This document shows, one piece after another, positions 16,450-24,974 of a stretch of 64,000 nt of DNA (positions are counted from its first letter, which is position 1; every line of letters begins with the position of its first letter). The position numbers were made by a program, and so were the translations under genes. The notes under the pieces were generated by a model that searched no databases, had not been told where the DNA came from, and was given only the letters and a program-made list of their open reading frames with translations. The stretch comes from an uncultured Paracoccaceae bacterium (GTDB lineage Bacteria; Pseudomonadota; Alphaproteobacteria; Rhodobacterales; Rhodobacteraceae), in contig CANMDF010000002.1 of assembly GCA_947496605.1 (NCBI GenBank), positions 310,001-374,000 of the forward strand. Reading direction: 5' to 3'.

Positions 16450-18846
16450 ATGAAATTCACGCTTTCTTGGCTGAAACACCACCTTGAAACCGACGCTTCT
16501 GTCGCTGACATCGCTTATGCGTTGACCGACCTTGGGCTTGAGGTTGAAGGCATCGAGAACCCGATTGAACGACTGGCCGATTTCAAGATCGGCAAGGTCG
16601 TCAGTGCCGAAAAGCACCCTGACGCGGATAAGCTAAAGGTCTGTCAGGTCGATACAGCCGAAGGCCCCACGCAAATCATCTGCGGTGCCCCCAATGCCCG
16701 TGCAGGCATCACCGTCGTCATCGCCAGCCCCGGCACCTATGTGCCCGGCATTGATACGACCATTGGCGTCGGCAAGATCCGTGGCATTGAAAGCTACGGC
16801 ATGATGTGTTCCGAGCGCGAGATGGAGTTGTCGGAAGAACACGACGGCATCATTGAGTTGCCATCGGGCGAGGTGGGTGATCGCTTTACAGATTGGCTGG
16901 CCGTCAACAAGCCTGACAAGGTTGATCCGGTGATTGAGATCGCGATCACACCTAACCGTCCCGACGCATTGGGCGTGCGCGGTGTGGCGCGCGACCTAGC
17001 GGCCCGCGGTGTGGGTAAGCTGAAACCCATTGCGGTTGATCCGGTCCCAGCCAGTTTTAAGTCTAACCTGAATGTGTCTATTGATGACGATACGCTGGAT
17101 GGATGCCCCGTTTTCTGTGGTCGTTTGATCAAAGGCGTTAAAAATGGCCCCAGTCCCGAATGGCTGCAAGCACAGTTGCGCGCCATTGGCCTGCGCCCGA
17201 TCAGCTTTCTGGTCGATGTCACCAATTGGTTCACCTATGATCTGAACCGCCCGCTGCACGTCTTTGATGCCGACAAGGTCAAAGGCAACCTGCGTGTGCA
17301 CCGCGCCGCAGGTGGTGAGGTGCTGACAGCGCTTGATGATAAAGAATACACATTGCAAGCGGGTCAGATGGTCATTTCTGATGACACGGGTCCAGAGAGC
17401 ATCGCGGGCGTTATGGGCGGGCTTGATACCGGCTGTACCGAAGAGACCGTGAACGTCTTTGTCGAAAGCGCCTATTGGGATCCGGTCCAGATCGCCTACA
17501 CCGGGCGTGCGCTGAAAATTAACTCTGATGCGCGTTACCGGTTTGAACGGGGCATTGACCCCGCGTTCACCCCTGAAGGCTTGGAACATGCGGTGCGCAT
17601 GATCGTCGATCACGCAGGCGGCGAAGCGTCTGAGCTGGTCCAAGCAGGCACCGTGCCGGATACCTCACGTGCGTATAAATTGGACGCCAAGCGTGTGATC
17701 TCACTGGTCGGGATGGACATCCCCGAGGCCACGCAGCGTGTGACCCTGACCGATCTTGGTTTCCGGATGGAAGGCAACATGGCGCATGTCCCGTCGTGGC
17801 GCCCCGACGTGCAAGGCGAGGCGGATCTGGTTGAAGAGGTGGCGCGGATTGCGTCATTGACCCAGCTGGAAGGCAAACCTTTACCGCGCGTTGATGCAGG
17901 CGTGCCCAAGCCGATTTTGACACCAAGCCAGATGCGCCAGCAGGCTGCGCGTCGGACGGCTGCGGCTTTGGGCTACAATGAATGCGTGACCTACAGCTTT
18001 ATTGATGCGCAAGCGGCCAAGCTGTTTGGTGGTGGCGACGACGCGACCATGTTGGAAAATCCGATCAGTTCGGAAATGTCGCACATGCGCCCGAACCTGT
18101 TGGGTGGGCTGTTGCGGGCCGCGGCCCGTAACCAAGCACGCGGTTTTATGGACATCGCTTTGTTTGAAGTTGGTGCCGGATTCCATGGTGGTGAGCCGGG
18201 CGAGCAGCATAACCTGGTCACAGGTGTTCTTATCGGACGCACCGGGCCAAAGGATGTGCACGGCACATCGCGTCCGGTCGACCTTTATGATGCCAAGGCC
18301 GATGCCGAGGCTGTTCTGGCTGCGATCGGGGCCCCTGCAAAGGTGCAAATCCTGCGCGGTGCTGACGATTGGTGGCATCCGGGCCGTCACGGCAAAATCT
18401 GCCTTGGTCCGAAGAAAGTGCTGGGCATCTTTGGCGAATTGCACCCGCGCGTGCTGCGCGACATGGATATCAAAGGACCAGCCGTCGCCTTTGCGATCTG
18501 GCCCGATGAAGTGCCGCTTCCTAAGAAAAAGACCACGACGCGCCCCGCTTTGGCCGCGACCGATCTGCAAGCGGTCGAGCGTGACTTTGCCTTTGTGGTG
18601 GATGCGCAGGTTGAGGCGCTGACGCTGGTCAACGCCGCTGCTGGTGCTGACAAAGCGCTGATCTCAGATGTGCGTGTCTTTGACGAATTCATTGGCGGCA
18701 GTTTGGGCGACGGTAAGAAATCGCTGGCAGTCACCGTGCGTTTGCAGCCGACCGAGGCCACGCTGAAAGATGCCGATATCGAAGCGGTGAGCGCTAAGAT
18801 TATTGAGAAAGTGAGCAAAGCCACAGGTGGTGTACTGCGGGGATGA
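16450..18846 (+). CDS. pheT: Phenylalanine-tRNA ligase beta subunit
   Basis: Beta subunit, 798 residues, full length. The N-terminal tRNA-binding OB domain includes FKIGKVVSAEKHPDADKLKVCQVD (residues about 38-61). The B3/B4 editing module, B5 domains and the C-terminal anticodon-binding FDX-ACB domain (ending about residue 795, with FDEFIGGSLGDGKKSLAVTVRLQP) are all present. Together with pheS it charges tRNA-Phe. Ends in an ATGA overlap with a GNAT gene. Confidence 0.98.
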   Translation: MKFTLSWLKHHLETDASVADIAYALTDLGLEVEGIENPIERLADFKIGKVVSAEKHPDADKLKVCQVDTAEGPTQIICGAPNARAGITVVIASPGTYVPGIDTTIGVGKIRGIESYGMMCSEREMELSEEHDGIIELPSGEVGDRFTDWLAVNKPDKVDPVIEIAITPNRPDALGVRGVARDLAARGVGKLKPIAVDPVPASFKSNLNVSIDDDTLDGCPVFCGRLIKGVKNGPSPEWLQAQLRAIGLRPISFLVDVTNWFTYDLNRPLHVFDADKVKGNLRVHRAAGGEVLTALDDKEYTLQAGQMVISDDTGPESIAGVMGGLDTGCTEETVNVFVESAYWDPVQIAYTGRALKINSDARYRFERGIDPAFTPEGLEHAVRMIVDHAGGEASELVQAGTVPDTSRAYKLDAKRVISLVGMDIPEATQRVTLTDLGFRMEGNMAHVPSWRPDVQGEADLVEEVARIASLTQLEGKPLPRVDAGVPKPILTPSQMRQQAARRTAAALGYNECVTYSFIDAQAAKLFGGGDDATMLENPISSEMSHMRPNLLGGLLRAAARNQARGFMDIALFEVGAGFHGGEPGEQHNLVTGVLIGRTGPKDVHGTSRPVDLYDAKADAEAVLAAIGAPAKVQILRGADDWWHPGRHGKICLGPKKVLGIFGELHPRVLRDMDIKGPAVAFAIWPDEVPLPKKKTTTRPALAATDLQAVERDFAFVVDAQVEALTLVNAAAGADKALISDVRVFDEFIGGSLGDGKKSLAVTVRLQPTEATLKDADIEAVSAKIIEKVSKATGGVLRG

Positions 18847-19265
18847 AGATACGCCGCGCCACGCCTGAAGATGTGGCGCAGCTGACCGCAGTTATTGAAG
18901 TGGCCTATGCTCCTTTTCAGGCGCTTGGTTTGCCGCCAGTGACCGAAGGGATTGGTGATGATATTCGCGACCATAACGTGTGGGTCGCGGATATTTGCGG
19001 CCGCGTGCAAGGCGGCATTGTTCTTGTCTTGAACGGTCAGGCACATATCGCAAACCTTGCTGTTCATCCTGATGCAAGTGGGCACGGCGTGGGGCAGGCA
19101 TTGATTACAACGGCGTGTGATGCATCTGCTGCTGCAGGGCACTTCACCATTCAGCTTGCGACCCATGTGGAAATGACCACCACGCAAGCGTTCTATCGAA
19201 GACGAGGGTGGCATGAGACTGGCCGCGAGGCTAATAAGGTCTATTTCCAAAAGCAATTGAACTGA
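18843..19265 (+). CDS. GNAT family N-acetyltransferase
   Basis: A 140-residue acetyl-CoA-dependent acetyltransferase. The acetyl-CoA binding loop is LAVHPDASGHGVGQALI (residues about 72-88) and the C-terminal YRRRGWHETGR block (119-129) is typical. Translationally coupled to pheT by ATGA. Substrate unknown; coupling to a synthetase gene does not by itself imply tRNA-related work. Confidence 0.85.
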   Translation: MKIRRATPEDVAQLTAVIEVAYAPFQALGLPPVTEGIGDDIRDHNVWVADICGRVQGGIVLVLNGQAHIANLAVHPDASGHGVGQALITTACDASAAAGHFTIQLATHVEMTTTQAFYRRRGWHETGREANKVYFQKQLN

Positions 19266-19277
19266 AGGACCCCAGAT

Positions 19278-19724
19278 ATGACCCTTAAGATTTACCTTTC
19301 CGGCGAAATTCACACTGATTGGCGTGACCAGATTACACAAGGTGCAGCGGGGCTGGATGTTGCTTTTGACAGCCCGGTCACAGATCACGATGCTTCGGAT
19401 GATTGCGGTGTGGCGATCATGGGGGCTGAGGACAACAAGTTCTGGCATGACAATAAAGGCGCTAATCTGAATGCGATCCGTACGCGCCACGGGATTGAGA
19501 ACGCCGATATTGTCGTCGTGCGCTTTGGTGAGAAATACAAGCAGTGGAACGCGGCGTTTGACGCGGGCTACGCCGCGGCCTTGGGCAAGTCACTGATCGT
19601 GATGCATGGGGCGGAACACCAACATCCGTTGAAGGAAGTCGACGCGGCGGCCTTGGCAGTGGTTGAGGAACCACAGCAGGTCGTGCAGATCTTGCAGTAT
19701 GTTTTGAATGGCAAGCTACCATAG
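19278..19724 (+). CDS. ytoQ: YtoQ family protein
   Basis: A 148-residue member of the YtoQ family, related in fold to nucleoside 2-deoxyribosyltransferase-like proteins. Recognised from the start MTLKIYLSGEIHTDWRDQI, the DNKGANLNAIRTRHGIENADIVVVRFGEKYKQWNAAFDAGYA core and the family length. Function is not established. Twelve bases after the GNAT gene, so likely the last gene of the pheT transcript. A REP-like palindrome follows. Confidence 0.85.
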   Translation: MTLKIYLSGEIHTDWRDQITQGAAGLDVAFDSPVTDHDASDDCGVAIMGAEDNKFWHDNKGANLNAIRTRHGIENADIVVVRFGEKYKQWNAAFDAGYAAALGKSLIVMHGAEHQHPLKEVDAAALAVVEEPQQVVQILQYVLNGKLP

Positions 19725-19747
19725 GTGCTGGCCTGCCCCGACAGCGT

Positions 19748-19773
19748 GTAAGCCGGGGAACACCCCGGCCTAC
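19748..19773. repeat. REP-like palindrome
   Basis: GTAAGCCGGGG at 19748-19758 and CCCCGGCCTAC at 19763-19773 around AACA; one mismatch in the stem. It sits between the convergent ytoQ and GST genes and could stop transcription from both, although no T run follows. Confidence 0.55.
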
Positions 19774-19779
19774 GCGCGT

Positions 19780-20475
19780 TTATGACGGATCAGGAATACG
19801 CTTGGCCTTTGCCACCGCTGGTCGCGCGAAAAACCGCTCAACATAGGCGGGCACATTTTTGAGGTCGTGATAGCCGACTGCATCTTTTGTGCCATAGTAT
19901 TCCAGTGCGTTCAGCCATGGTGCAATCGCCATGTCCGCGATGGAATAGTCACCCGCAATCCAGTCCTTGCCTTCCAGTTCCTTGTCCAGAACGGCCAAAA
20001 GACGGATGGCTTCATCGCGGTAACGTTCCCGTGGACGCGGGTCTTCGATGTCTTTGCCTGCGAACTTGTAGAAAAAGCCCATTTGGCCCAACATTGGCCC
20101 AAGACCGCCCATTTGGAACATCAGCCACTGCGTGATTTTGGCTTTGTCTGCGGCATCTTTGCCAATGAATTTCCCAGATTTTTCAGCAAGATACAGTAAG
20201 ATCGCACCGCTTTCAAAAATTCCAATTGGGCCGTTGGGTCCGTTTGGATCAATGATTGCAGGTATCTTGTTGTTCGGGTTCAGTGAAAGAAAAGCGTCGC
20301 TTTTCACATCAGCGTCGCTGAGCGTGACAAGATGCGGCTCATAAGCCAGTCCCATCTCTTCGAGCGCGATGGATACCTTCACGCCATTCGGCGTTGGGTA
20401 TGAATAAAGTTGGATCACGGACGGGTCCTTGGCGGGCCAGCGTTCAGTGATCGGGAATGCGGAGAGGTCAGCCAT
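19780..20475 (-). CDS. Glutathione S-transferase family protein (YghU/YfcG-like)
   Basis: A 231-residue cytosolic GST from the ATG at 20475-20473, preceded by AAGGAC; an upstream extension to 20610 has no family match. The N-terminal thioredoxin-like domain reads IQLYSYPTPNGVKVSIALEEMGL with the Asn of TPNGVK as the expected active-site residue of Nu-class GSTs, then NPNNKIPAI and IFESGAILLYLAEK for glutathione binding. The helical C-terminal domain includes GDYSIADMAIAPWL. YghU-type enzymes reduce disulfides and organic peroxides with glutathione. Confidence 0.88.
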   Translation of the reverse strand: MADLSAFPITERWPAKDPSVIQLYSYPTPNGVKVSIALEEMGLAYEPHLVTLSDADVKSDAFLSLNPNNKIPAIIDPNGPNGPIGIFESGAILLYLAEKSGKFIGKDAADKAKITQWLMFQMGGLGPMLGQMGFFYKFAGKDIEDPRPRERYRDEAIRLLAVLDKELEGKDWIAGDYSIADMAIAPWLNALEYYGTKDAVGYHDLKNVPAYVERFFARPAVAKAKRIPDPS

Positions 20476-20634
20476 TTGGCGAAGTCCTTTGCGAATGTTT
20501 CTGTCACCCCAAGCTAAGGGGAAAGTTTCGGAATAAAACCCGTGCCTGTGTGGAGAAATATGGTTAACAGTGTGCGCAGTTGCGCAGTGGACATCAGAGC
20601 CGCGCGCCAAAGCTGAATAATTGTGGGGACTACA

Positions 20635-21069
20635 ATGCTTAACGAATTCAAAGATTTCATCGCCAAAGGCAACGTCATGGACATGGCCGTTGGTATCATT
20701 ATCGGTGCTGCGTTCACCGCGATTGTCACATCGCTGGTGGGCGATCTGATTAACCCATTGATCGGCCTTGTTTCCGGTGGCGTTGATTTCACTAACAACT
20801 ACGCCGTTCTTTCAGGTGACGTGCCTGCTGGTGCATCACTGGAAGCCGCACGTGAAACAGGTGGATCGATCTTCGCCTATGGTGCTTTCATTATGGCGAT
20901 CATCAACTTCCTGATCATCGCGTTCGTCGTGTTCATGCTGGTGAAGAACGTGAACAAGATCAAAGATGCCGCCGCCAAAGAAGAAGAGGCAGCGGTCGAA
21001 GAGCCAAAGGGCCCAACAGCGGAAGAGCTGCTTGCAGAGATCCGCGATGCATTGAAGGCCAACGCCTAA
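20635..21069 (+). CDS. mscL: Large-conductance mechanosensitive channel MscL
   Basis: A 144-residue inner-membrane pentamer that opens under hypo-osmotic tension. N-terminus [39 protein letters not shown] is diagnostic, with the pore-lining first helix, then a periplasmic loop, the second helix (about 82-104), and a charged C-terminal bundle. The start is ATG 20635. It is followed by a strong terminator. Confidence 0.96.
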   Translation: MLNEFKDFIAKGNVMDMAVGIIIGAAFTAIVTSLVGDLINPLIGLVSGGVDFTNNYAVLSGDVPAGASLEAARETGGSIFAYGAFIMAIINFLIIAFVVFMLVKNVNKIKDAAAKEEEAAVEEPKGPTAEELLAEIRDALKANA

Positions 21070-21087
21070 ATCCATCCGTTGATTTTG

Positions 21088-21118
21088 AAAGGGTGCGCTG
21101 GCAACAGCGTGCCCTTTT
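21088..21118 (+). terminator. Intrinsic terminator after mscL
   Basis: Thirteen-pair stem AAAGGGTGCGCTG with CAGCGTGCCCTTT (two wobble pairs), GCAA tetraloop, then T. It abuts the stop of the opposing hydrolase gene and may act in both directions. Confidence 0.9.
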
Positions 21119-21928
21119 CTATGCCTGCTGGGCGAGGAACGCAGTGATCGCGTTTGTCACAAAGGTGGGGCTTTCCAATGGCGACGTATGCCCCGCATCT
21201 GGCACTTCGATCAGGTCTGATCCCTTGATGGCATCCTGCAAGGCGCGTGCGGTTGCGGGTGGTGTGGGGATGTCCTGCGCTCCTACCATAACCAAGGCAG
21301 GAGGTGGGTTGTCGAGGTCGCGCAGGGCTTCTGTCACATCATCGCGGTCGAAAACCGCCCGACCAAATTGCCGGATCGAGGTGCGGTCTAGCCCGCTGAT
21401 GTAGGTTTTCAGCTGCTGGTATTCTGTGCGTCGCTTAGGATCTTGGCGGATTGTCTGTCCAAACAGCAATGGCAGGACGCGGCCCAACAGCGGCCGGATA
21501 CCGACCAACCGCACCACGAACAGCAGTTGGTTATATTGCTTGAGGCTGGCAGCGCTTTCGGCGTTGGCGCCCGTGTCCATCAAGATTATAGATTTGAACA
21601 AATCGGGACGCCGCAAAAGCAGCCGCAGCCCGACATAGCCGCCCGTGGACATACCTGCGAAATGGACGGGACCTTGGGCGACGCTATCAATCAACGCTTC
21701 TGCATCATCGACCAGATCGTAGATGCCGAACGGGTCCTGACATGGCCCGCTTTCGCCATGCCCGCGATGGTCAAATGCAATGACCCGATAGGTTTTGCTC
21801 AGGGCAGCGACTTGGGCGGCGAACATTTGGTGCTGCATCAAGTAGCCGTGCGAAAAGACAATGGTCTCAGGCCCATCCCCGGTTAAGAGATAGTTGAGTG
21901 AGCGTCCGTTAATGTCGATTTGGGGCAT
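21119..21928 (-). CDS. Alpha/beta hydrolase
   Basis: A 269-residue serine hydrolase fold. The oxyanion region is VFSHGYLM (residues about 24-31), the nucleophile elbow GMSTGG places the catalytic Ser near residue 93, and the terminal GHTSPLESP supplies the catalytic His near 247. The acid is probably in the GAQDIPTPP segment. Similar to 3-oxoadipate enol-lactonase and lipase-like enzymes, but the substrate cannot be told from sequence. Confidence 0.85.
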   Translation of the reverse strand: MPQIDINGRSLNYLLTGDGPETIVFSHGYLMQHQMFAAQVAALSKTYRVIAFDHRGHGESGPCQDPFGIYDLVDDAEALIDSVAQGPVHFAGMSTGGYVGLRLLLRRPDLFKSIILMDTGANAESAASLKQYNQLLFVVRLVGIRPLLGRVLPLLFGQTIRQDPKRRTEYQQLKTYISGLDRTSIRQFGRAVFDRDDVTEALRDLDNPPPALVMVGAQDIPTPPATARALQDAIKGSDLIEVPDAGHTSPLESPTFVTNAITAFLAQQA

Positions 21929-21989
21929 TATGTGCGCGTCCCATCACTGAATGATGGAACGCTACAGAGCGGGACAGGTCCCGACAAGC

Positions 21990-23108
21990 TTACTGTTTCA
22001 GCGCCAACGCAGGTGACAACACATCAATTCCCAGCGCTTTGCCAACGGCATAGTAGGTCAGTTTGCCTGCGTGCACGTTCAGTCCGTTCAGCAGATGTGG
22101 GTCGTCTTCGCAGGCTTGCCGCCAGCCCTTGTCGGCCAGTGACAGCATGAAAGGCATCGTCGCGTTGCCAAGTGCGATGGTCGATGTCCGCGCCACGGCA
22201 CCTGGCATGTTGGCCACGCAGTAGTGCATGATGCCGTCGACATCATAGATCGGATTTTCGTGGGTCGTGGCCTTAGATGTTTCAAAGCAGCCACCTTGGT
22301 CGATGGCCACGTCCACGAGGGCGGCACCTGGTTTCAATTCGGACAGTTGCGTGCGTGAGATCAGCTTGGGTGCTGCCGCACCGGGGATGAGGACAGCGCC
22401 GATGATTAGGTCGGCCTCGCGGGCGAGTTCAATGGTGTTGCCCGCGCTGGCGTAGCTATTCTTGAACTGCCCTCCGAAGGTGTCATCAAGATAGCGCAGG
22501 CGCGGCAAAGACCGGTCAAGCACGGTGACATCTGCACCCATACCCGCCGCGATCCGTGCGGCATGTGTGCCCACAACACCCCCGCCGATCACGACGACGC
22601 GTGCCGGTCCAACACCGGGGACGCCGCCCATCAGGACGCCGCGACCGCCATTGGCCTTTTGCAGCGTCCATGCGCCGACTTGCGGGGCAAGCCGACCCGC
22701 GACTTCGGACATTGGCGCCAGCAAGGGCAAGCCGCCGTTGTTGTCTGTGACCGTTTCATAGGCAATGCAGGTAGCACCGCTTTCCATCAGGTCTTTGGTC
22801 TGTTCAGGGTCCGGGGCAAGGTGCAGGTAGGTGAACAAAATCTGACCTTCGCGTAGCATTTTCCGCTCGATCGCCTGTGGTTCTTTCACTTTTACGATCA
22901 TGTTGGCGATTTCGAACACTTCAGCCGCTGTGCCAACGATTGCCGCACCCGCTTGGGTGTAGTCCGTATCGGTGAAGCCTGCGCCGTTGCCAGCACCCGC
23001 CTGAACCGTGACTTTGTGGCCGTGATTGACGGCCTCGCGTGCAGCGTTTGGTGTCAGACCGACACGAAATTCTTGTGGTTTGATCTCAGTTGGGCACCCG
23101 ATATGCAT
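21990..23108 (-). CDS. ald: Alanine dehydrogenase
   Basis: NAD-dependent enzyme interconverting L-alanine and pyruvate plus ammonia; 372 residues, the normal length. N-terminus MHIGCPTEIKPQEFRVGLTP is diagnostic; the pyruvate-binding Lys/His region (KVKEPQAIE... ILFTYLHLAPD) and the Rossmann motif VVVIGGGVVGTHAARIAAGMGADV are intact. A divergent Lrp/AsnC regulator begins 138 bp away, the classic AldR arrangement. In the shared gap, TTGC-TGC-GCAA at 23149-23159 is a candidate operator half. Confidence 0.96.
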   Translation of the reverse strand: MHIGCPTEIKPQEFRVGLTPNAAREAVNHGHKVTVQAGAGNGAGFTDTDYTQAGAAIVGTAAEVFEIANMIVKVKEPQAIERKMLREGQILFTYLHLAPDPEQTKDLMESGATCIAYETVTDNNGGLPLLAPMSEVAGRLAPQVGAWTLQKANGGRGVLMGGVPGVGPARVVVIGGGVVGTHAARIAAGMGADVTVLDRSLPRLRYLDDTFGGQFKNSYASAGNTIELAREADLIIGAVLIPGAAAPKLISRTQLSELKPGAALVDVAIDQGGCFETSKATTHENPIYDVDGIMHYCVANMPGAVARTSTIALGNATMPFMLSLADKGWRQACEDDPHLLNGLNVHAGKLTYYAVGKALGIDVLSPALALKQ

Positions 23109-23246
23109 GACCCGTTCCTCCCTATTTCATAGCGAAACTATCTGCCTGTTGCTGCGCAATAACACCGGGGAATTCCTTGGATGTTTGCGGTAACCTTGGT
23201 AGAAGTGTGTGCAGCAAGGCAATTTTATCGAAGGATCGTGCGGGAA

Positions 23247-23705
23247 ATGGAACTAGACAGTATTGATCGCCGAATCTTGCAGGTTTTGCAGAAGAAAGGC
23301 CGCATGTCGAATGCGGAGCTGTCTGATTTGGCTAACCTGTCTGCCTCGGCCTGTCACCGCCGCGTGCAGCGGTTAGAGAAAGACGGGTATATCCGCGATT
23401 ATGTGGCCTTGTTGGATCCACGCAAAGTGGGTCGTCCCACCACAGTTTTTGTTGAGATCACATTGAGCGGACAAGCCGATGAGGTTTTGGATGCGTTTGA
23501 AAAGGCCGTGGCCCGCGTGCCGGATGTGTTGGAGTGCCATTTGATGGCGGGTACGGCGGATTATTTGTTGAAGGTCGTGGCGGGCGACACCGAGGATTTC
23601 GCCCGCATTCACCGCCGCTATTTAGCGACTTTGCCGGGGGTCGCGCAGATGCAGTCGTCGTTTGCTTTACGGACGGTGCGCAATACCACGGCGATGCCGG
23701 TCTAG
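23247..23705 (+). CDS. Lrp/AsnC family regulator, probable activator of ald
   Basis: A 152-residue feast/famine regulator from ATG 23247. The N-terminal helix-turn-helix runs IDRRILQVLQKKGRMSNAELSDLANLSASACHRRVQRLEKDGYI (residues about 5-48) and the C-terminal RAM domain contains CHLMAGTADYLLKVVAGD. Lrp-type regulators next to ald (AldR) respond to L-alanine; this gene is divergent from ald, so the same role is inferred. Its stop shares CTAG with the stop of the opposing gene. Confidence 0.88.
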   Translation: MELDSIDRRILQVLQKKGRMSNAELSDLANLSASACHRRVQRLEKDGYIRDYVALLDPRKVGRPTTVFVEITLSGQADEVLDAFEKAVARVPDVLECHLMAGTADYLLKVVAGDTEDFARIHRRYLATLPGVAQMQSSFALRTVRNTTAMPV

Positions 23706-24910
23706 TCGGTTTTTTCGCCCGCCTCAGGGTGCAGATCGTAAGGAGCGGCAAGGTTCCAGACATGTTCGGGGACCATGTTCTTGATCTTGGCAGGTTCTTC
23801 GCGCCGCAGGTGTAGGATGGTTTCGGACGCTTTCATTTCCAGCCGTGCGCGGGCGAATTCCAGGCCCCGTGGCCCGATCTTTGGCATCAGCCAGCCCATA
23901 ATCCCACGCAACCAATCAGGCATCCGGCGCAAGGGCAGGCCGCCGGCGGCAAGCCGCGTGTTTTCTACGAACCCTTTGACCGATCCGGCCCGTTTGCCGC
24001 GTGTGCCGGGGGCGTTCAGCGTGACTTCATCGCCAAGGCTGGCCAGCATTTCTGCACCGCGATCATTGCGCACGATCAGCCATTGGTCGCCTTCGCCAGC
24101 CATGTAGCCCACGGTGATATCGGCCAGCCTGTTGGTGTAGTCGACACAGGTGCGGCAGGTGGTTGGGAAGAAGTCGTTGGGGAGGTCCGAGAGCGGTAAT
24201 TTGAGGAACGGGATCAGCTGCTGCCTGCCGTCCGTGAACCGCAGCTCGACATGATAGTCTGCGCGGAACTCAAGGTAGGTCACGGTTTCGGGTGCATCGG
24301 TCAGCCGTTCCAAGAAACTGTGGAAATTCTCGGTTGTTGTGTTGTCGGAACATGGTGTGCCGATGACGTAGATGCGGTCGAACCCAAGGTCCGCCTCCAT
24401 CGCGCGTAGTGCATAGATTTGGCATGGGATGCCGATGACAGCGATCTTGCGGTGACCTGCGGCGCGCGCGGGTTCCAGCAACGCCAGCAAGGGCGCATAA
24501 CCCATGCGCATGCCACGCGCGTGTTTCATATCTGCTGCATCGGTGATGATCGCAGGGCGGGGACGCCATTTATCGGTCTCGTCGGGCACCATGGTCAGGA
24601 CCGCATCGACAGCGCCAGTTTCCAACAACCTTTCAGCAAAGCGTGTGGTCAGACCCGTCCATTGCGCACCCTCACGCGCAGGGGTGAGGGCGGCACGATA
24701 CATGGCTTGTGTGACGCCAAAAAAGCGTTCGTCACCTTCACTTTGCGCGGTACGGCCGTGGATGGTGGTTTCTGCCGTAGGATAGTCGGGCTTGATGAAC
24801 TGGCAGGCTTTGCCGCAAGCAGATGGGTCCGCCATGCGCGACACGCCGCAGTCCGTGCAAAGGCCGCGTGGGGCAGGGGTGGCAAATTGGGGTGTTTGGG
24901 GTGATGTCAT
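23702..24910 (-). CDS. FrhB/BciB-type iron-sulfur flavoprotein
   Basis: A 402-residue protein of the coenzyme F420 hydrogenase beta-subunit family. N-terminal cysteines LCTDCGVSR... CGKACQF (residues about 17-36) and internal TTCRTCVDYTN (near 251) are placed to bind [4Fe-4S] clusters; the middle has IGIPCQIYALR and VIGTPCSDNTT, typical of the FrhB and BciB/HCAR group of ferredoxin-dependent reductases. BciB reduces the 8-vinyl group of chlorophyll precursors. No pigment genes are in the window, so the substrate is uncertain; F420 use is unlikely in this lineage. Confidence 0.7.
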   Translation of the reverse strand: MTSPQTPQFATPAPRGLCTDCGVSRMADPSACGKACQFIKPDYPTAETTIHGRTAQSEGDERFFGVTQAMYRAALTPAREGAQWTGLTTRFAERLLETGAVDAVLTMVPDETDKWRPRPAIITDAADMKHARGMRMGYAPLLALLEPARAAGHRKIAVIGIPCQIYALRAMEADLGFDRIYVIGTPCSDNTTTENFHSFLERLTDAPETVTYLEFRADYHVELRFTDGRQQLIPFLKLPLSDLPNDFFPTTCRTCVDYTNRLADITVGYMAGEGDQWLIVRNDRGAEMLASLGDEVTLNAPGTRGKRAGSVKGFVENTRLAAGGLPLRRMPDWLRGIMGWLMPKIGPRGLEFARARLEMKASETILHLRREEPAKIKNMVPEHVWNLAAPYDLHPEAGEKTD

Positions 24911-24974
24911 GGGGCCACTTTAGGATTGATGGCGGGGGTGTCTAGTGGCGGGACGGTCAGCTGTTCGCTTTGGG

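Noticed and set aside
23702..24910. Evidence for F420-dependent metabolism
   Set aside because: The fold family is broad; the cysteine pattern fits the ferredoxin-dependent BciB/HCAR side and no F420 genes are in the window.
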